A DNA stretch of 61,059 bases from positions 853,781-914,839 of the forward strand of contig CM074818.1 in assembly GCA_037447605.1 (NCBI GenBank), given 5' to 3'. Positions 1-13,528 of this stretch are shown in pieces; position 1 is the first letter of the stretch; each line of letters opens with the position of its first letter. A program made the position numbers and the translations under genes. Source of the stretch: Zygnema circumcarinatum. Its lineage: Eukaryota > Streptophyta > Zygnematophyceae > Zygnematales > Zygnemataceae. The notes beneath the pieces were generated by a model. That model ran no database searches. It worked only from the letters and a program-made list of their open reading frames with translations, and had not been told where the DNA came from.

Positions 1-130
1 GGAGAGGGAGAGGGAGAGGGAGAGGGAGAGGGAGAGGAGAGGGAGAGGGCGAGGGAGAGGGCGAGGGAGAAGGAGAAGGAGAGGGAGAGGGAGAGGGAGA
101 GGGAGAGGGAGAGAGAGGGAGAGAGTGAGT
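1..130. repeat. GA-rich simple repeat (GGGAGA)n
   Basis: Almost pure repetition of GAGGGA units with a few GGGCGA variants. It is open in several frames only because of the repeat. The window starts inside it. Confidence 0.9.
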
Positions 131-147
131 GGGAGGGAGGGAGCGGA

Positions 148-287
148 AACGGCTCATTCCCATTCTGTTCAAATGCCTGCAACAAGCCACGCAGCAGGAC
201 TTCGCTGAGGCGCCATTTCGCCATCAGGTACATATCGGGCCGCTGTTCGCCCGCCCGCCCGGCCGGTACAGGGTGTAGGGTTCCGAG
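148..287 (+). other. Possible 3' end of an upstream coding region
   Basis: One plus-strand frame reads as ordinary protein (roughly LIPILFKCLQQATQQDFAEA followed by PFRHQ) and then either meets a CAG|GTACAT donor-like site or runs to a stop near 285. The composition looks coding and differs from the surrounding GA repeat. I do not recognise the family. Its phase does not fit the first SPL exon, so it is not part of that gene. It could be the tail of a gene to the left of the window or chance. Confidence 0.2.
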
Positions 288-1220
288 TCTGTGGCGCTGG
301 CCCCTGCAAGGAGGCGGAAATGCGGGACAGGGTCCTGGTGGTCGCGCCGCGAGGGGCGGTTGAGGTTGGCGGCGCTTTGGGCTGGCGCGGGCTCAAGCGC
401 AGAGGGCCGCGTGGTTAGGGTTGCGGGAGAGGGCTCTGTGCGGGCGTGCCGGAGCGCCTCTTGGCGTGGCTCGCAGCAGGAACAGGGAGGGGAGGGAGAG
501 ACAATGGTTTTGAAGAATATCTTGGTCTGATTGTTTGGTTTCCGTTCGGTTTTCAAGCGACACTTTAGAGTGGGATTCAGTGGTTCTGGCCATTGCGCAG
601 ATTAGGGCTTGCTTGCTGTAGAGGAGGGAGAGAGAGGGAGAGAGAGTGTGAGAGAGGAGGGGGGGTGAAAGGGACGGAGGGGAGGGGGGAGGGGAAAGGG
701 CTGAGGGGGGGACGAGGGAGGGGGACGGGGAGGGGGAGAGAGATAGAGAGAGAGTGAGAAAGAAAGAACGGGACAGTGAGAGAGAGAGTAGGGAAGAGAC
801 GGAGAGATTTATTTGCTTCCCTCCGCCTCCAAGAGGGAGGCCTCCTACAGTGCGACATCCTTGTGAGGTCCAATCGGTGCAGGAAATTAGGGCCCACATT
901 TGGTGAGCATGCGTCTTGCACGCACAGAGTGGGGGGGCGAGAGAAAGAGAGAGAGAGAGAGGGAGAGGGACGGGGAGCGAGAGAGAGAGAGAGAGCGGGA
1001 GAGATAAAGAGAGAGAGAGGATGAGAGGGAAAGGGGGACGGAGAGAGAGGGGGTGAGAGATAGAGAGCGGGAGAGATAAAGCAAGAGAGAGAGAGAGCGA
1101 GAGCGCATGTGCTGCTTAAAAATCATGTTTGCTACAAAACTCAAGGTTTGCATGTTGCATGGTTGACAAGTTGCAGTGCTGTACTTAGGTCTTTTGTTCT
1201 TCTCTCTCTCTCTCTTGCAG
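288..1220. other. Upstream region of the SPL gene, GA/CT rich
   Basis: GC-rich sequence followed by long GA tracts (about 620-1100). It ends in a pyrimidine tract and CAG directly before the first recognised SPL exon, so at least part is a 5' leader with an intron. I see no conserved protein here. The promoter itself cannot be pinpointed. Confidence 0.5.
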
Positions 1221-1240
1221 GAGAGCCCTTTGGGAGGCGC

Positions 1241-4200
1241 ATGGCCGCGGCTGTCCACAGTGCAATGTCCATGGACTCTCCGCAGCCTTCAAGGTCCCCG
1301 AACCTCCTCCCGGGGGAGATTGCGCTCTGCCAGGTGCGGACTTGCATGCATGCACGCACCTGACGATGGGAGGGTGCACTTTTTTAGCTACTTTAATTTT
1401 CATGGGGATGTGTAAGTTTGAGTATGGAACAGTTGAATGTGTAACATTTACTATTTGAATAACTGTGAAACATTTTTTGCCTTGTTGTTCAGTTGTGGCC
1501 GGTGGAGAAGTGAAACTTGCTAGTTCGCAGTTAACTAGTTTTATTAACTAATTTCAACGCAACTTTCGAGTTCATGAGCACAGTTTTTAGCTTGATTTTC
1601 TAGAACTTGGAAATGTTCTTCTCTTGCGAGTTTAGTGCAGCACGTCCTGTCCGTACTGAAGAGTTGTGTTCCCCCGTGACGACCTCTTTTTTAAGATTGC
1701 AGATTCAAATACTTACAGAAATAAAAAACCGAGCTAGCTTACACTTGCTGAGTGGCCTTGTAATGTTTGGCTTTTTCCTTTCTCAGGTCGATGGCTGCAA
1801 TGCGGATTTGAGTGGTCACAAAGAGTACTACCGCCGCCACCGAGTGTGTGAGATGCATGCGAAAGCTGTACAGGTCACTGTAGGCAATGAAACGCAGCGT
1901 TTCTGTCAGCAGTGCAGCCGGTAAGCTGATGCAGACTAGTGGATTAAGATATGCGTATTTGGGTTATCATCATCTCCCTCAATGTTGCTGCATTCTGTGG
2001 TCGGGACGAAGGGTGAAGATAATTTATGGCAGACTTGTCGTCGCTTGTAAAGGCACGTGTTGGTGTAGATGTCACTTGACGGATCATTTTTCGTTTGCAT
2101 GGTCTTTGATTTTTCCTTTTTCGTGAGCGGTTTTTCTTCTGCAGGTTTCATATGCTCGATTCTTTCGATGAGGGAAAGAGAAGCTGCCGTCGACGTCTTT
2201 TGGGACACAATCGGCGGAGAAGGAAACAATCTCAGAATGCCGATTCATGGCCAGCCATACGAACGGACGGAGTGCAGACACCAGGTGAGGAACGCATATA
2301 TGTATGCGATGTATCTATGATTGTATATGCGGGTTTCAGTTTGATATCGGCATCGTCTAATTCAAAGTTTTGTTAATGTCCCTATCTTTTTGAGACTTCA
2401 GGTCTGCAAGCCTAGGAGGACCAAAACTCGCGGAAAGCGCTTTTGCTCAGTCACATTGACAATCTCATCTTTTCGGAATTTCCTGTTTGCAGATAGTTTG
2501 CGGCGTTTAAACTCAGTTCATGATGCCCAGCAAGACAGCAAGAGACTCCGCCTTTCTTCTGGTCAAGGAATGGGAATGGGCTCTCCAGACTCCATGACGA
2601 GGATCACAGGAAACTTAGATACAATGGGCCCCAAAGGAGGAGACATCCCCATTGGTTCGTTTTCGACTCCTGCTGGACTTCAGCAGTTAACACCAGGGGG
2701 GCGGAGTGGTAGTAATTATGGGGCAGCCGTTCCCTCTCTTTCTCCGTCGGAACTCTCCCTTCTCCTCCCACAGAGACCAAGTGGAAATCCGCAGATTGTG
2801 AACCAAGCAGTGCAGCCAGTCACATCCATTCTCCTTCGCCAAGCTGCTCAACTACAGACGGCTCCCCAAGCTGTAGTGCAGGTGGGTTCAACTCCAGTAA
2901 GGAATCTCGCAACTGGTCCATATTTGGGTCTTCTCACGTCTGGTGGTGAATCTGGATTCAACCAGTCACCTAATGGGTCTCCCAGCAGCCTCGAAAAATC
3001 AACCTCTCAAGGACTCCTTTCCAGACCTACCGTCCCTCCTTTCCCTCTCCCTCATTCCCTCCCCCACCCGTCAAATAGTCACGGGGAGCGAGTAGGCAGT
3101 GAAGATTTTGTGGGGAGTGGTGAGTGTCAGGGCAGTGCCGAACCCAGTGTGAGTGGAGAGTTTGTGGGGGATGCACCGAACGGGAGCGAGGGGAAGAGGG
3201 AGGTAGGGAGAGAAGTGGGAGAGGAGACTGAGTGTGGTGAGGTGAAGGGGGAAGTGGTCTCTCCTTTGCCCCAGAGGCAAAGGTCATCTTCGGATGAGAC
3301 GAGTGAGAGAGCTTCTACCTGGCCTAAGGAGGCAGAGGGGGTGCCACCTGTCAGCGACCCAATGCGCTTAGGGCTCTCCCTAAACTCCACAGAATTTCCG
3401 TCCGGAGATAACCCTCCGAGACATTTTCCTCTAAGGCAGCATCCTGGAGAAGAGGGAGCTTTGAGAAACCCTTCTCTTGATGATACCCCCGCAGTTTCTC
3501 AGCAAAGGGAACACTGGCTAGGGTTGGGCTCTGGGCTTGAACATATTGGAGGAGAGGGAGGCGGAGGAGAATCTTTGGCATTGGAGATCAGGATGAAGGC
3601 GGAGCAGGCGGGTGGGCGGAATTCCTCTGGGCCACCTGTCTACAGTAGACAGGTCAATTCCAATTTCTTGAATCTATGGAAAGGGTTGAAAACACCTACT
3701 TCAGAGTCTCCGGAGTGTAGGGTTAGAGAGAGGAGGGACCTTTGGAAGTTCGAGGGGATCAGCTTTCTGGAGGATTTATGAATGGAGAAGATGACCAGAA
3801 GAATTTGCATGATGTTCTTGGGAGCCGGCTATGGTGTAGCTGGTGGTGCTGTTTATTTTATGAGCTGGTGTCTTGAGCTGCTGAGGAGAGTGATTCTTAA
3901 GGGAGTTTAGAGCGCAGACTCAAAGAAGTATGGCAACAGTCATAGGTAGTGAGAATGTACCTCCAATACCTTTTTCCATAGAAGAACAATCAAATGCATT
4001 TAGCCAATTAGAACAAATCTGGTGACGTCAGAGTATCAACTCCCGTTGATGCCATTTCAGCTACTTAGTCGACTCCCCTTCCCCCCCCGCTCCCTTCCGT
4101 TCAGGATAAGACCATCATGTATTGGAAAACTGTTCCGACTCTTATTCCCCTCTTTTTGATTTTCGCTGACTTCACTGTCAATAATGACTCAAGCCAAAGG

Positions 4201-7200
4201 CTGCAACTCTGTCTCTTTCAGCCGATTATTCTTTGTGCAGCTACGCGAGTGGTACTATATGCAGGAAACCTTTATCCTTTACTTTTAGAGAAAGTATATT
4301 TAGCTGCATTTCAGGGGTGAATGGCTGGTTCAGGACCGAACAGGACGAGTTTCACTGAAACTTTTTGACAGAAAACCCGAGGATTTGCCAGCCAACCTCA
4401 AGGAGCAGGTGAAGCAACCTGTCAAACAGCTCTATTTGCCTCACTGCCTTCCGTCCTCACATCCTTGCACCCCCTTCTTTCCCTCTTTCTTTGTATTCTT
4501 CTCCCCCCACCCCCCTTCTCCCTCTCCTATCTCCCCCTCAGGTGAATTCTATAGCAGAGCTACATACCCTGCAATTTCTAATGCGTTTTTGTTCATCTGT
4601 ACAGGTGAATGAGTGGCTCGGCAAAAGTCCTTTGCTGATGGAGAATTTTGTTCGTGAAGGCTGCACTGTTGTTTCTTTCATCATGCGGCTGTCCTCAGCG
4701 GAGTGGACCAAGGCAAGCTCGTGAAGGTCACTTTTTCTCTTCATCTGCTGCTCAGAACTTCCTCTCAGGACTCGGAAATGCTGAATTGAACGTGTCTGTG
4801 TACTCCAAAACTTGAAGTCCTTTCCTTAAGTGCTGAAGTCCTCATGTAATGATCGCTGTTTGGTAGCCTTACAGAGGGAGAGGGAGAGAGGGAGAGAGAG
4901 AGAGAGAGACACAGGGTGGCCTTATCCATTTCCACCTGTGTAGAGGCACGCAATGGTTTCGATGCTCTTATAAGGACTTCCTCGCTTTGTCTCTGCTATT
5001 ACCCGCAGCTGATCAGTTCTAGTTTCAGCCCCCCATTGGGTTTCTTCCAAGTTAGTTTACTTTTCTGGTTATACTTCTTATGCTTTGCATTTGCACTTTG
5101 TATGCAGGTATCTGCAAATCTGCAGGAAAGCTTGGAGAGATTGGTCTGTGGGTCAGGCGCAGAGTTCTGGGGAAGTGGAGGCATTCTTGTACAGTGGGAA
5201 ACCCAGATGGCCTTCATACGTGAAGGTGAATATGCCCTCATAAACTCAAACCTTTTCTGTTTTCGGTTCTCTCCATTACCATATACATATCGAGGAAGCA
5301 GAATATCATTCCTGATCTGATGCTCCCTCCTCCCCACCCCCCTTCCCCTCGCCACCCCTTTTTTTTTTGGGTGAATTTGACAGGGAAAGTGCAGGAAGTC
5401 CCGGTTCCGCTATCTCGGCAACCTCCGATGATTCTGAGTGTGAAACCGTTTTGTGTGGCGGCTGGGAAGAGAGCTCTGCTCACTCTCTCGGGGTTCAATC
5501 TTTGCCCCCCAGATGCGCAGTATGCATACTTCCACCCGACCACTTTTTGTTTGATGATTTAGTTTTAATGTTCTTGAAATTTTCCGTCGGCAGCACCAGT
5601 TTTTCTTCTTGAGGTCGAACAGAGTGGGGGGAAGACGAGTAGGGAAAGGAAAGAGCAACTCTATTATACTGTTACAGTACAGTCCTCCTCTGCACAATCT
5701 GTTCATGGAAGTTAAGTGTTCCAAGGTTCAAGTTTAATCGACTGTTGAATGAAAGTGAAGTTAACAGAAATTTATCAAGCGATATCCGGGAACAATTACT
5801 TAATAACTGATCATGGAAATGCTCATCAAATCTTATATTTCGTGACTTCACTGTATTGTGCGTCCTTCTCATCGTTTTTGCAAAGTCCTCTCATAAACTA
5901 AGAATGTCAGCGTTCACTGAACTGCTTTTGTGAATTCCGAATGCAGAGCTGTCTGCTATGTTGGAGGAAAAGCGCACACTTCCTCGCCCCAGAAAGTACA
6001 GCGAACTCCCTCTCGAAGCTTTGGAGAGCACGGAGGCAGTGATTTGGAGAAGGGGAAGGAGGAATTGAACTTGGGAGAGAGAGCCTTTCGGGAGATGGAG
6101 GAGGTGCAAATTGTTATGCCTGTGGTGGAGGGTCTCTGCGGGCGAGTCTTTGTTGAGGTGAGCTTCCCATGAGGTTGACAATGTGGATAAATGGAACAAA
6201 TTAAGGGGAGGGGAATCTAGGGTTTTGATGAGGTTTAGAGTTGGAGGGGGGCATGGTGAGACTTCAGAAACTTCTGAGCTTCAGATTACTTTCCAGGTCA
6301 TATCAAGCCATAGTTAGCAGAAGTTTGTTCATATTCCCTCCGGTATCCCTATACTAAGCTATTCTACTGCCTGATTTTTGTGGTTTAGAAGTCACAGAAG
6401 CTTAAGCGAGACCTAATTTATTACCACTAATAGGGCTTGTGCTGCTGTCATACAAATCTGACTCCTCCTTTTGATGTAAATTGGCTGTTCTTAAAAGCCC
6501 AAAGGACCTCAAAAACCTCGTAGGTCTGCGTACTCCTCTCTCTCTCCGTCTCCTGATGTCACTCTCCCTTCCCCTCTGAAAGTATGCAGGTAGAGTCGTC
6601 TCTCTCTCCCTCTCCTTCTGATGTGACTCTCCTCCCGGAAAGTATGTAGGTAGAGTCGTCTCTCTCTCCCTCTCCTTCTGATGTAATTCTCCTCCCTTCC
6701 CCTCCCAAAAGTATGCAGGTAGAGTCGTCTCTCTCTCCCTCTCCTTCTGATGTGACTCTCCCCCTTCCCCCCCCCCCAAAAGTATATAGGCAGAGTCGTC
6801 TCTCTCTCCCTCTCCTTCTGAAGTGACTCTCCCCCTCCTCCCCCCCCCCAAAAGTATGCAGGTTGAGTCGTCTCTCTCTCCCTCTACCTCCGATGTGACT
6901 CTTCCCCCCCCTGAATGTATGCAGGTGGAGCACCTGATCGGACCCTGCAGCAGCAATATCTGGCCGGTCCTCGTAGCCGACAAAGACGTCTGCAATGACA
7001 TCGCAACTTTGGAGAGATTTTTGGACTCCGATTCTTCGTCTACCACAGGGGGACCCCCCGAAACTCAAATCCCAAGTACGGTAGAACTCCTCCATGACCT
7101 GGGGTGGGCCCTACAGGAGCTCAACCAGCTCAAGTCTGAGCTTGCAGCGAAAGAGGGAGAAGACCTCTCCGCTAATGAAACTGTCTCCCCCTCCCGAGGT

Positions 7201-7323
7201 GAATGCTACCACTTACCTGATCCGGCTTTGGAAGCTCTCATTCAACTCTGTATATCGAGAGGGCTCTGGGAAATAACAAAGCGGCTCCTCGACCTTGCTG
7301 TGGAGCGAAGAAAACTGGTGTAA
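1241..7323 (+). CDS. SPL: SBP-box transcription factor, SPL1/SPL14 type, lacking the ankyrin region
   Basis: Nuclear DNA-binding protein that recognises GTAC-core sites. My model has ten exons: 1241-1333, 1787-1920, 2145-2284, 2493-3652, 4334-4408, 4605-4712, 5108-5225, 5384-5519, 5947-6157 and 6925-7323. All phases join, giving about 857 residues. The SBP domain is intact: zinc site 1 is C30, C35, C52, H55; zinc site 2 is C71, C74, H78, C90; a basic nuclear signal runs at about 87-103. The intron inside SBP sits at the family position (after QQCSR). Exons 5-10 match the conserved C-terminal half of SPL1/12/14/16 ([27 protein letters not shown]). The protein stops after [12 protein letters not shown], where relatives continue into ankyrin repeats and a membrane segment. 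The exon 4/5 junction and the start are the least certain points: exon 1 is open upstream of the chosen ATG. Intron 6 needs a GC donor. Confidence 0.85.
6533..6924 (+). repeat. Minisatellite of about 60-72 bp units carrying copies of a 3' splice site
   Basis: The last SPL intron ends in six tandem, diverged units. Each has a CT tract, a GATGTGACTCTCC-like word and AGTATGCAGGTAGAG. AG dinucleotides fall at 6589, 6649, 6718, 6789, 6861 and 6924. The last one is the acceptor used in the gene model. The other five look like duplicated acceptors, two of them mutated to TAG. Units vary in C-run length. Confidence 0.85.
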
Positions 7324-9170
7324 TCCGTTGTTCCTTGTGGGAGAGAGAACTGAGAACTGAAATGAGCTTCCTCACATGGAAGGCCGCAGAACCCCTCAGA
7401 GAGTCTCCAGTGGCCCTTAGGTCGCCGTTTATAGCATTGGAGGGTATGGAGGATCCCGGTGGCCGGTCGTCCGCTGCATAAAGTCAGCTCAGGTGTGAAG
7501 CAGGAGGGTTTGGGAACTCGGAGCCCATGACTTTAACGAGGCTTTCACTAGTGGTTTCACCTGCTGGGTTCACAAATACTGAACTGAGAGACGGCTGCTG
7601 CCTGTAGGGTCTCAGTATGGAAGTGACCATATGTAAAGCTTGGCATGTTTGCTCTTGTAAAGGTAGGGGGGGGTCCTGGGCTGCTTCGCTGTCCTTTGCA
7701 TCTTGTCCAGATTGAGACGGCCAGCATATGGGTGCATGCATGTATGGATGCATGGATGCATAATGTGTCCATAGGGATGAGTGGATGCATGGATTGATGG
7801 GTGCATGCATGTATGGATGCATGCGGCCATGGGTGCATGGATGTGTGGATACATCTGGCCATTTGTGCATGGATGCATGGATGTGTGGATATATAGATGC
7901 TTAGGTGCACGGTTGTATGGATGCATGGATGCACGGGATGTATGGATGCATGGGTGCATGAGTGTATATGTGTGTGTCATGCATGCCCATGCCATGCATG
8001 GAGTTGTCGTGAACATTGCGGTGACTCGTGTGATAATTTTGATACTTGGAAAGAATGAGAGGTACGCGGCTGCTGTCCTTTTGTTTGTCTAAGGCTGTTA
8101 CTTCATTGAGTGCTGAACTAGAAGCTCTCATTCTGCCTCGCTCCCTTCCTTGGTGTCCCTCTTCCTCTCCTTTTTGTTACTGTTACATCAACACCTCTCC
8201 CTTTCCCAATCTCCCCCTCCCTCCCCTCACCCTCTCTCCCACCTCCCATCCCACTATTGAGCTTGCCCTGAATCCCAACCCAGAAACCCCATAATTCATC
8301 ACCACAGCACATCCAGTGCCCAAGTTCATGTTTCATCGTTTCACACTTGGTTTCCCCTTCGGCAGTCCGAATTTGCTCGCTACTGATTCTCAACTTCCAG
8401 AATACGGAAATCAGTGGTCTCTCCACCTGTTCGGTTTTACGGCATTTTGGCCAACGGGAAAAAATTTCAAACAGGAAATAGTTAAAATTTTGGGCCAGTC
8501 CGCGAGACCGGCAAACCTACCAGACGGTCAGATCGGAGCTCTTTCACTAAAATATTTTCTTTTCCAAATCAAGAAAATTTATGGAATGTGATCGGACCGC
8601 CCATATCCATTGACTTTTTCAATACATGTAATCTGAACCGTCCGCCGACCTTGGACTTTCTTCCGGGCAGCCTTTGAAAAGTATCAAGTTTCTAGAAGGG
8701 CCTACTTGGGGATTTCAGGATTCAAAAAAAACGAAAAAGAAAAATTCGATGTGCGATCTTTCTGAAATAAATACTTTACAGTGCACTTGTGATCTGAAAA
8801 ATAGTCCTTGTTTCGATTTTGTTTTCAGTTTGAAGCTTTTGCAGGTCTGTAAAATTCCCAAAGCATTCTTGGACGAGTGGTAGGGTTTGGGGGCACGGGG
8901 GGGCCGGGGGGGTCATGGGTCATGACCGGGTCACGCGAGAAAAACCGTGCCCATCCATGCCCCTCCGTGCCCCCTACGTCAGCGTACCCCATGACGTCAT
9001 GTCACGTCATTGCCTGGGCCGAGACGGTAACTGCTGACATGGAACTCCCATGTGGAGGCAGCCATTCCGTAATGTTTGTACAATTTGTAGTTTTTCGTAC
9101 GTGCGTTTGTACTGCTCGTACTGTACGCACGCGTCTCCGAACTGTACATGGTCCAATTTGAACTGTTCTA
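7324..9170. other. Intergenic, no gene seen; TGCATGGA minisatellite inside
   Basis: Between SPL and profilin. 7730-7990 is a degenerate repeat of TGCATGGA/TGCATGTA words. 8430-8880 is AT-richer DNA without a recognisable coding frame. 8970-9020 has several ACGTCA motifs that could belong to the profilin promoter. Apparent open frames in the minisatellite (Cys-Met-His rich) are repeat artefacts. Confidence 0.7.
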
Positions 9171-9174
9171 TGCA

Positions 9175-9220
9175 GTCACGTCACGGGGCACTAGAAGGGG
9201 CACATGCCCCGTGACGTGAC
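9175..9220. promoter_or_regulatory. Perfect 16-bp inverted repeat with ACGT cores upstream of profilin
   Basis: Arm 9175-9190 is GTCACGTCACGGGGCA. Its exact reverse complement lies at 9205-9220, with a 14-nt loop. Each arm carries an ACGT core of the type bound by bZIP factors. It ends 209 bp before the profilin ATG. A regulatory role is inferred from position and motif content only. Confidence 0.55.
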
Positions 9221-9429
9221 CGAGCCTCCAACCCTAAAGAGTGGCCTTCCTCTCCCGCTTCCAACTGTCAACCTCTCTCCCTCTCCCTCTTCCGTCTCCC
9301 TCTCCCTCTTTCTCCCCCCTGCTCTCTCCTTCCCGTGTTCTCCCTCCCTCGGCCTCCTCTCTGTCCTTGTTGTTTGTGAGCAGGAGAAGCAGAGAGAAGG
9401 AGGAGGAGGCAGGCAGGCGAGCGGCCAAC

Positions 9430-10631
<1,202 letters not shown>

Positions 10632-11461
10632 ATGTGAAGCTGAAGCACTCTTCTTTTTTCTTAAACTGAACTGAAGATTGTGTGTGACTGGTGTGAAGAT
10701 GTGCCTCATCACATCGTCTCCTTCTTAAGTTACAGGTATTCGCGGTCTAATGATGGTCATGCAAGACACTACTGAGGCTTCCCTGGCCTATTTCAGGTCA
10801 TATATCTGCTTAAGCAATGCAATGACGCCTCACTGCGCCTTGTGAATGTCGGCATCAGTAGTGTTCTGAAGGAGGTTTTCCGACCCCCGAACCGAAGCTC
10901 GTGGAAATTTTAATTCATGTTTAAGTCCATGGAGATCTCCAGAATCCAATTCTACATGTAACTGATCTTTATTATGTCGGTTTCCTTCAGTTTCCTCGTT
11001 TTCTATTCATATGATTGAAGCTTTCTTCAGGTTGTTGTGGAAACTGTTAAAGTGAGCTGCTCTATGCTTTTTCGTTTTCAGCAGTCCAATAGGAGACTGC
11101 CCAAAAGAAAATATCAATCTGCCCGTTTTGCAGTCAGAGACTCTCGTGAAGTCTGAACTTTTTCTATTAGCAGCCTATTCTCCCAATTAATGAAGTGAGC
11201 AGGATTACCAGAAATGAGAAGATATACTATTTTTTTGTTTGCAAGCATGAACTTGTCCCTTACGAAGTCTTGCATTCAGGGGAATCGCAACAGGTGGAAA
11301 GTCATCCAATTACGGATGCTTTCTGGGAGTTTTGTTTCTTCTGTCAATGTATCCATATTTTAGGGTTGTTCGTTGATGTGCAGCGCACCTTCTTTCCCAC
11401 ATTCTTTAGTAGGACGAGAGTTGAACTGTACTGCCTGACGCATCTGCTGCTTGGCATCTGC

Positions 11462-11507
<46 letters not shown>

Positions 11508-13490
11508 AGGCGAGGTCTGTTTGATGTATGTATATATAGTTCTGAAACAGGATGGAGACCCTTCCTTATGCTCTTTCCCATCTCGTCGTGTGACTGCCAA
11601 TCGCTTGTCGGTCGTGGTATTTGGAAGGTGTTGCAGGATGGGAGGCAATCTCTAGCAGTCTGAGAGTGGTTGCTTCCAGTAACTATCGTCGCTCGTTCTG
11701 TCTGTCATTGTCAATTGGACGCAGGTAGTGAATAAGAGTATGCAGCTTTCTTCATGCTTAGTATAGATAGATTCATGATATGAAAATGCACGAAAATGTA
11801 GGTCAGATTGTACCTGAGGGAGGAAATGCAGGGGATTAGGGATGAAGATTAGGGGACCTCTTGGCCCTTGGAAAAAATCGGGATTCCAATGTGAAGGTAG
11901 GCATGAGAAGTCAGTCTGATAAGCAGTCTGAAGGAGGCAGATGGAGCATGGCTGACATCACTCTCTCCTCGACTCTCCTCTCACCCTATCCCTCCCTCTT
12001 CCCTTTTCTCCCCCCCTTCCCTCTCCTTCCTCACCCTCTCGTCTCAATCCCCTTCCCCTCCCCCCCCTCCATCCCGCTCACTCTGCATCAATGCCTGCAC
12101 AGATGATATGATCCGAATGACAGGCTCCCAACTTACAGGTTGAGGCAGGTTTACAGTTTAAACCGATCAATTCGAATTTCTTTTAGGAAGTCGATGGAAC
12201 TCGGAAGGAAGTGAGGAGAAAACCTTAGGCAAGGAGATTGCAACACGTGGATGCAGATAAAGTTGTTTGTTTGGGGTCCCTTGGCAGGCCCAAACTAATG
12301 CTTCCGACGTATCTGAATATCAGACAGTTATGGACAGCCATTGGATAGCAATGGTTGGACCATCCAATGGTTCGCAACCATTGCAATGGGCTTTCTATGG
12401 TCAGAACCATTGGCAAAGGTTGGCAACCATTGAATCCAATGGTCTGGAACTACTGGTGCAATCAACCTGTGGTTTGAAGTTTGAATCATTGATGGGCAAA
12501 TAGTCCTCGTCTCCTATTTTCGGCCCCAGTGAACGGTTTCAGGAAAGGCTCCATTAGGGCGTGTCAGACTTAACAATTGGTATGGGTCCAAACCTTGATC
12601 AGCAATTTTTTCTGTGAAAATTTGTCTATTTTTGGTAATATGTCTAACCATTGCCAATGGTTGGCTGCCATTGGCTGGACCCAATAGCTTCCAACCGCTG
12701 GCGACGGAATGAAACAACCATTGCTAGCAGTTCTGAACCATTGGTTGGCGGATGCTGGCACACTGTTGCCAATGGCTGTGAACCGATGGCAATGGTTGAG
12801 AACCATTTGGCAGCCAACCATTGATCATTCAAAATGGCCAAACCGATGTTCGGAGACAAGCTCATTCAACAACAAGATTGGTCCTTTGTGACCGGTTGGT
12901 TCCTCTTGATCCCTCATGTTGTTGTTGTTTGCTTGCCATGCACCTCTCATGGCATTGCCATGCGTGAGACCCATGCCAATGCACCATCCCATGTTCTATG
13001 GACCAATGGTTCACAAGTCGAGACCAAACTATGAACCATAAACTGCCATTGCCCATGGTCGCACAAATCTCACAAATCTGCTCTGCATAGAACGGGCGAT
13101 CTCACAACAGCACAGAACAGCATTTTTACACCATAGATGCGCGCCCCTCCTTCCTAGAAGCTTCCTTCGCCACGCGGCCCAATCGGAGCGCTCGGCGCCG
13201 CCGTCGTCCCAAGAACTCGCCGCGGCTTCGTTCGTACGGTCCGAACGGTCAAACCGTACAGTCCAGGTAATACAAATCTTTCGTACAGTGTCGCGTCAGC
13301 ATGCCACGTGGCAGAATCTGGCGACTTTGCTGGACCGTCAGCCAATCGGCGGTCCCTCCAAAGCAGGCTCGCACCTGCGAGGGACGGAGAGGCCAATCAG
13401 AGGGCGCCACGCTGGCAATAATTTTGGAGCAAGGCGGGAGGGCCGAGAGAGAGGGAAAGAGAGCGGGAGGGCAGAGATTGGGAGAGGGGG

Positions 13491-13528
<38 letters not shown>

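Noticed and set aside
2390-3781. A stand-alone 463-residue gene
   Set aside because: It is SPL exon 4 plus read-through on both sides; splice phases and SBP homology place it in the SPL gene.
6402-7095. Minus-strand repeat protein with [13 protein letters not shown] units
   Set aside because: Reverse translation of the SPL intron minisatellite.
7484-8016. Cys/His/Met-rich frames on both strands
   Set aside because: Translations of TGCATG repeats; no start context or homology.
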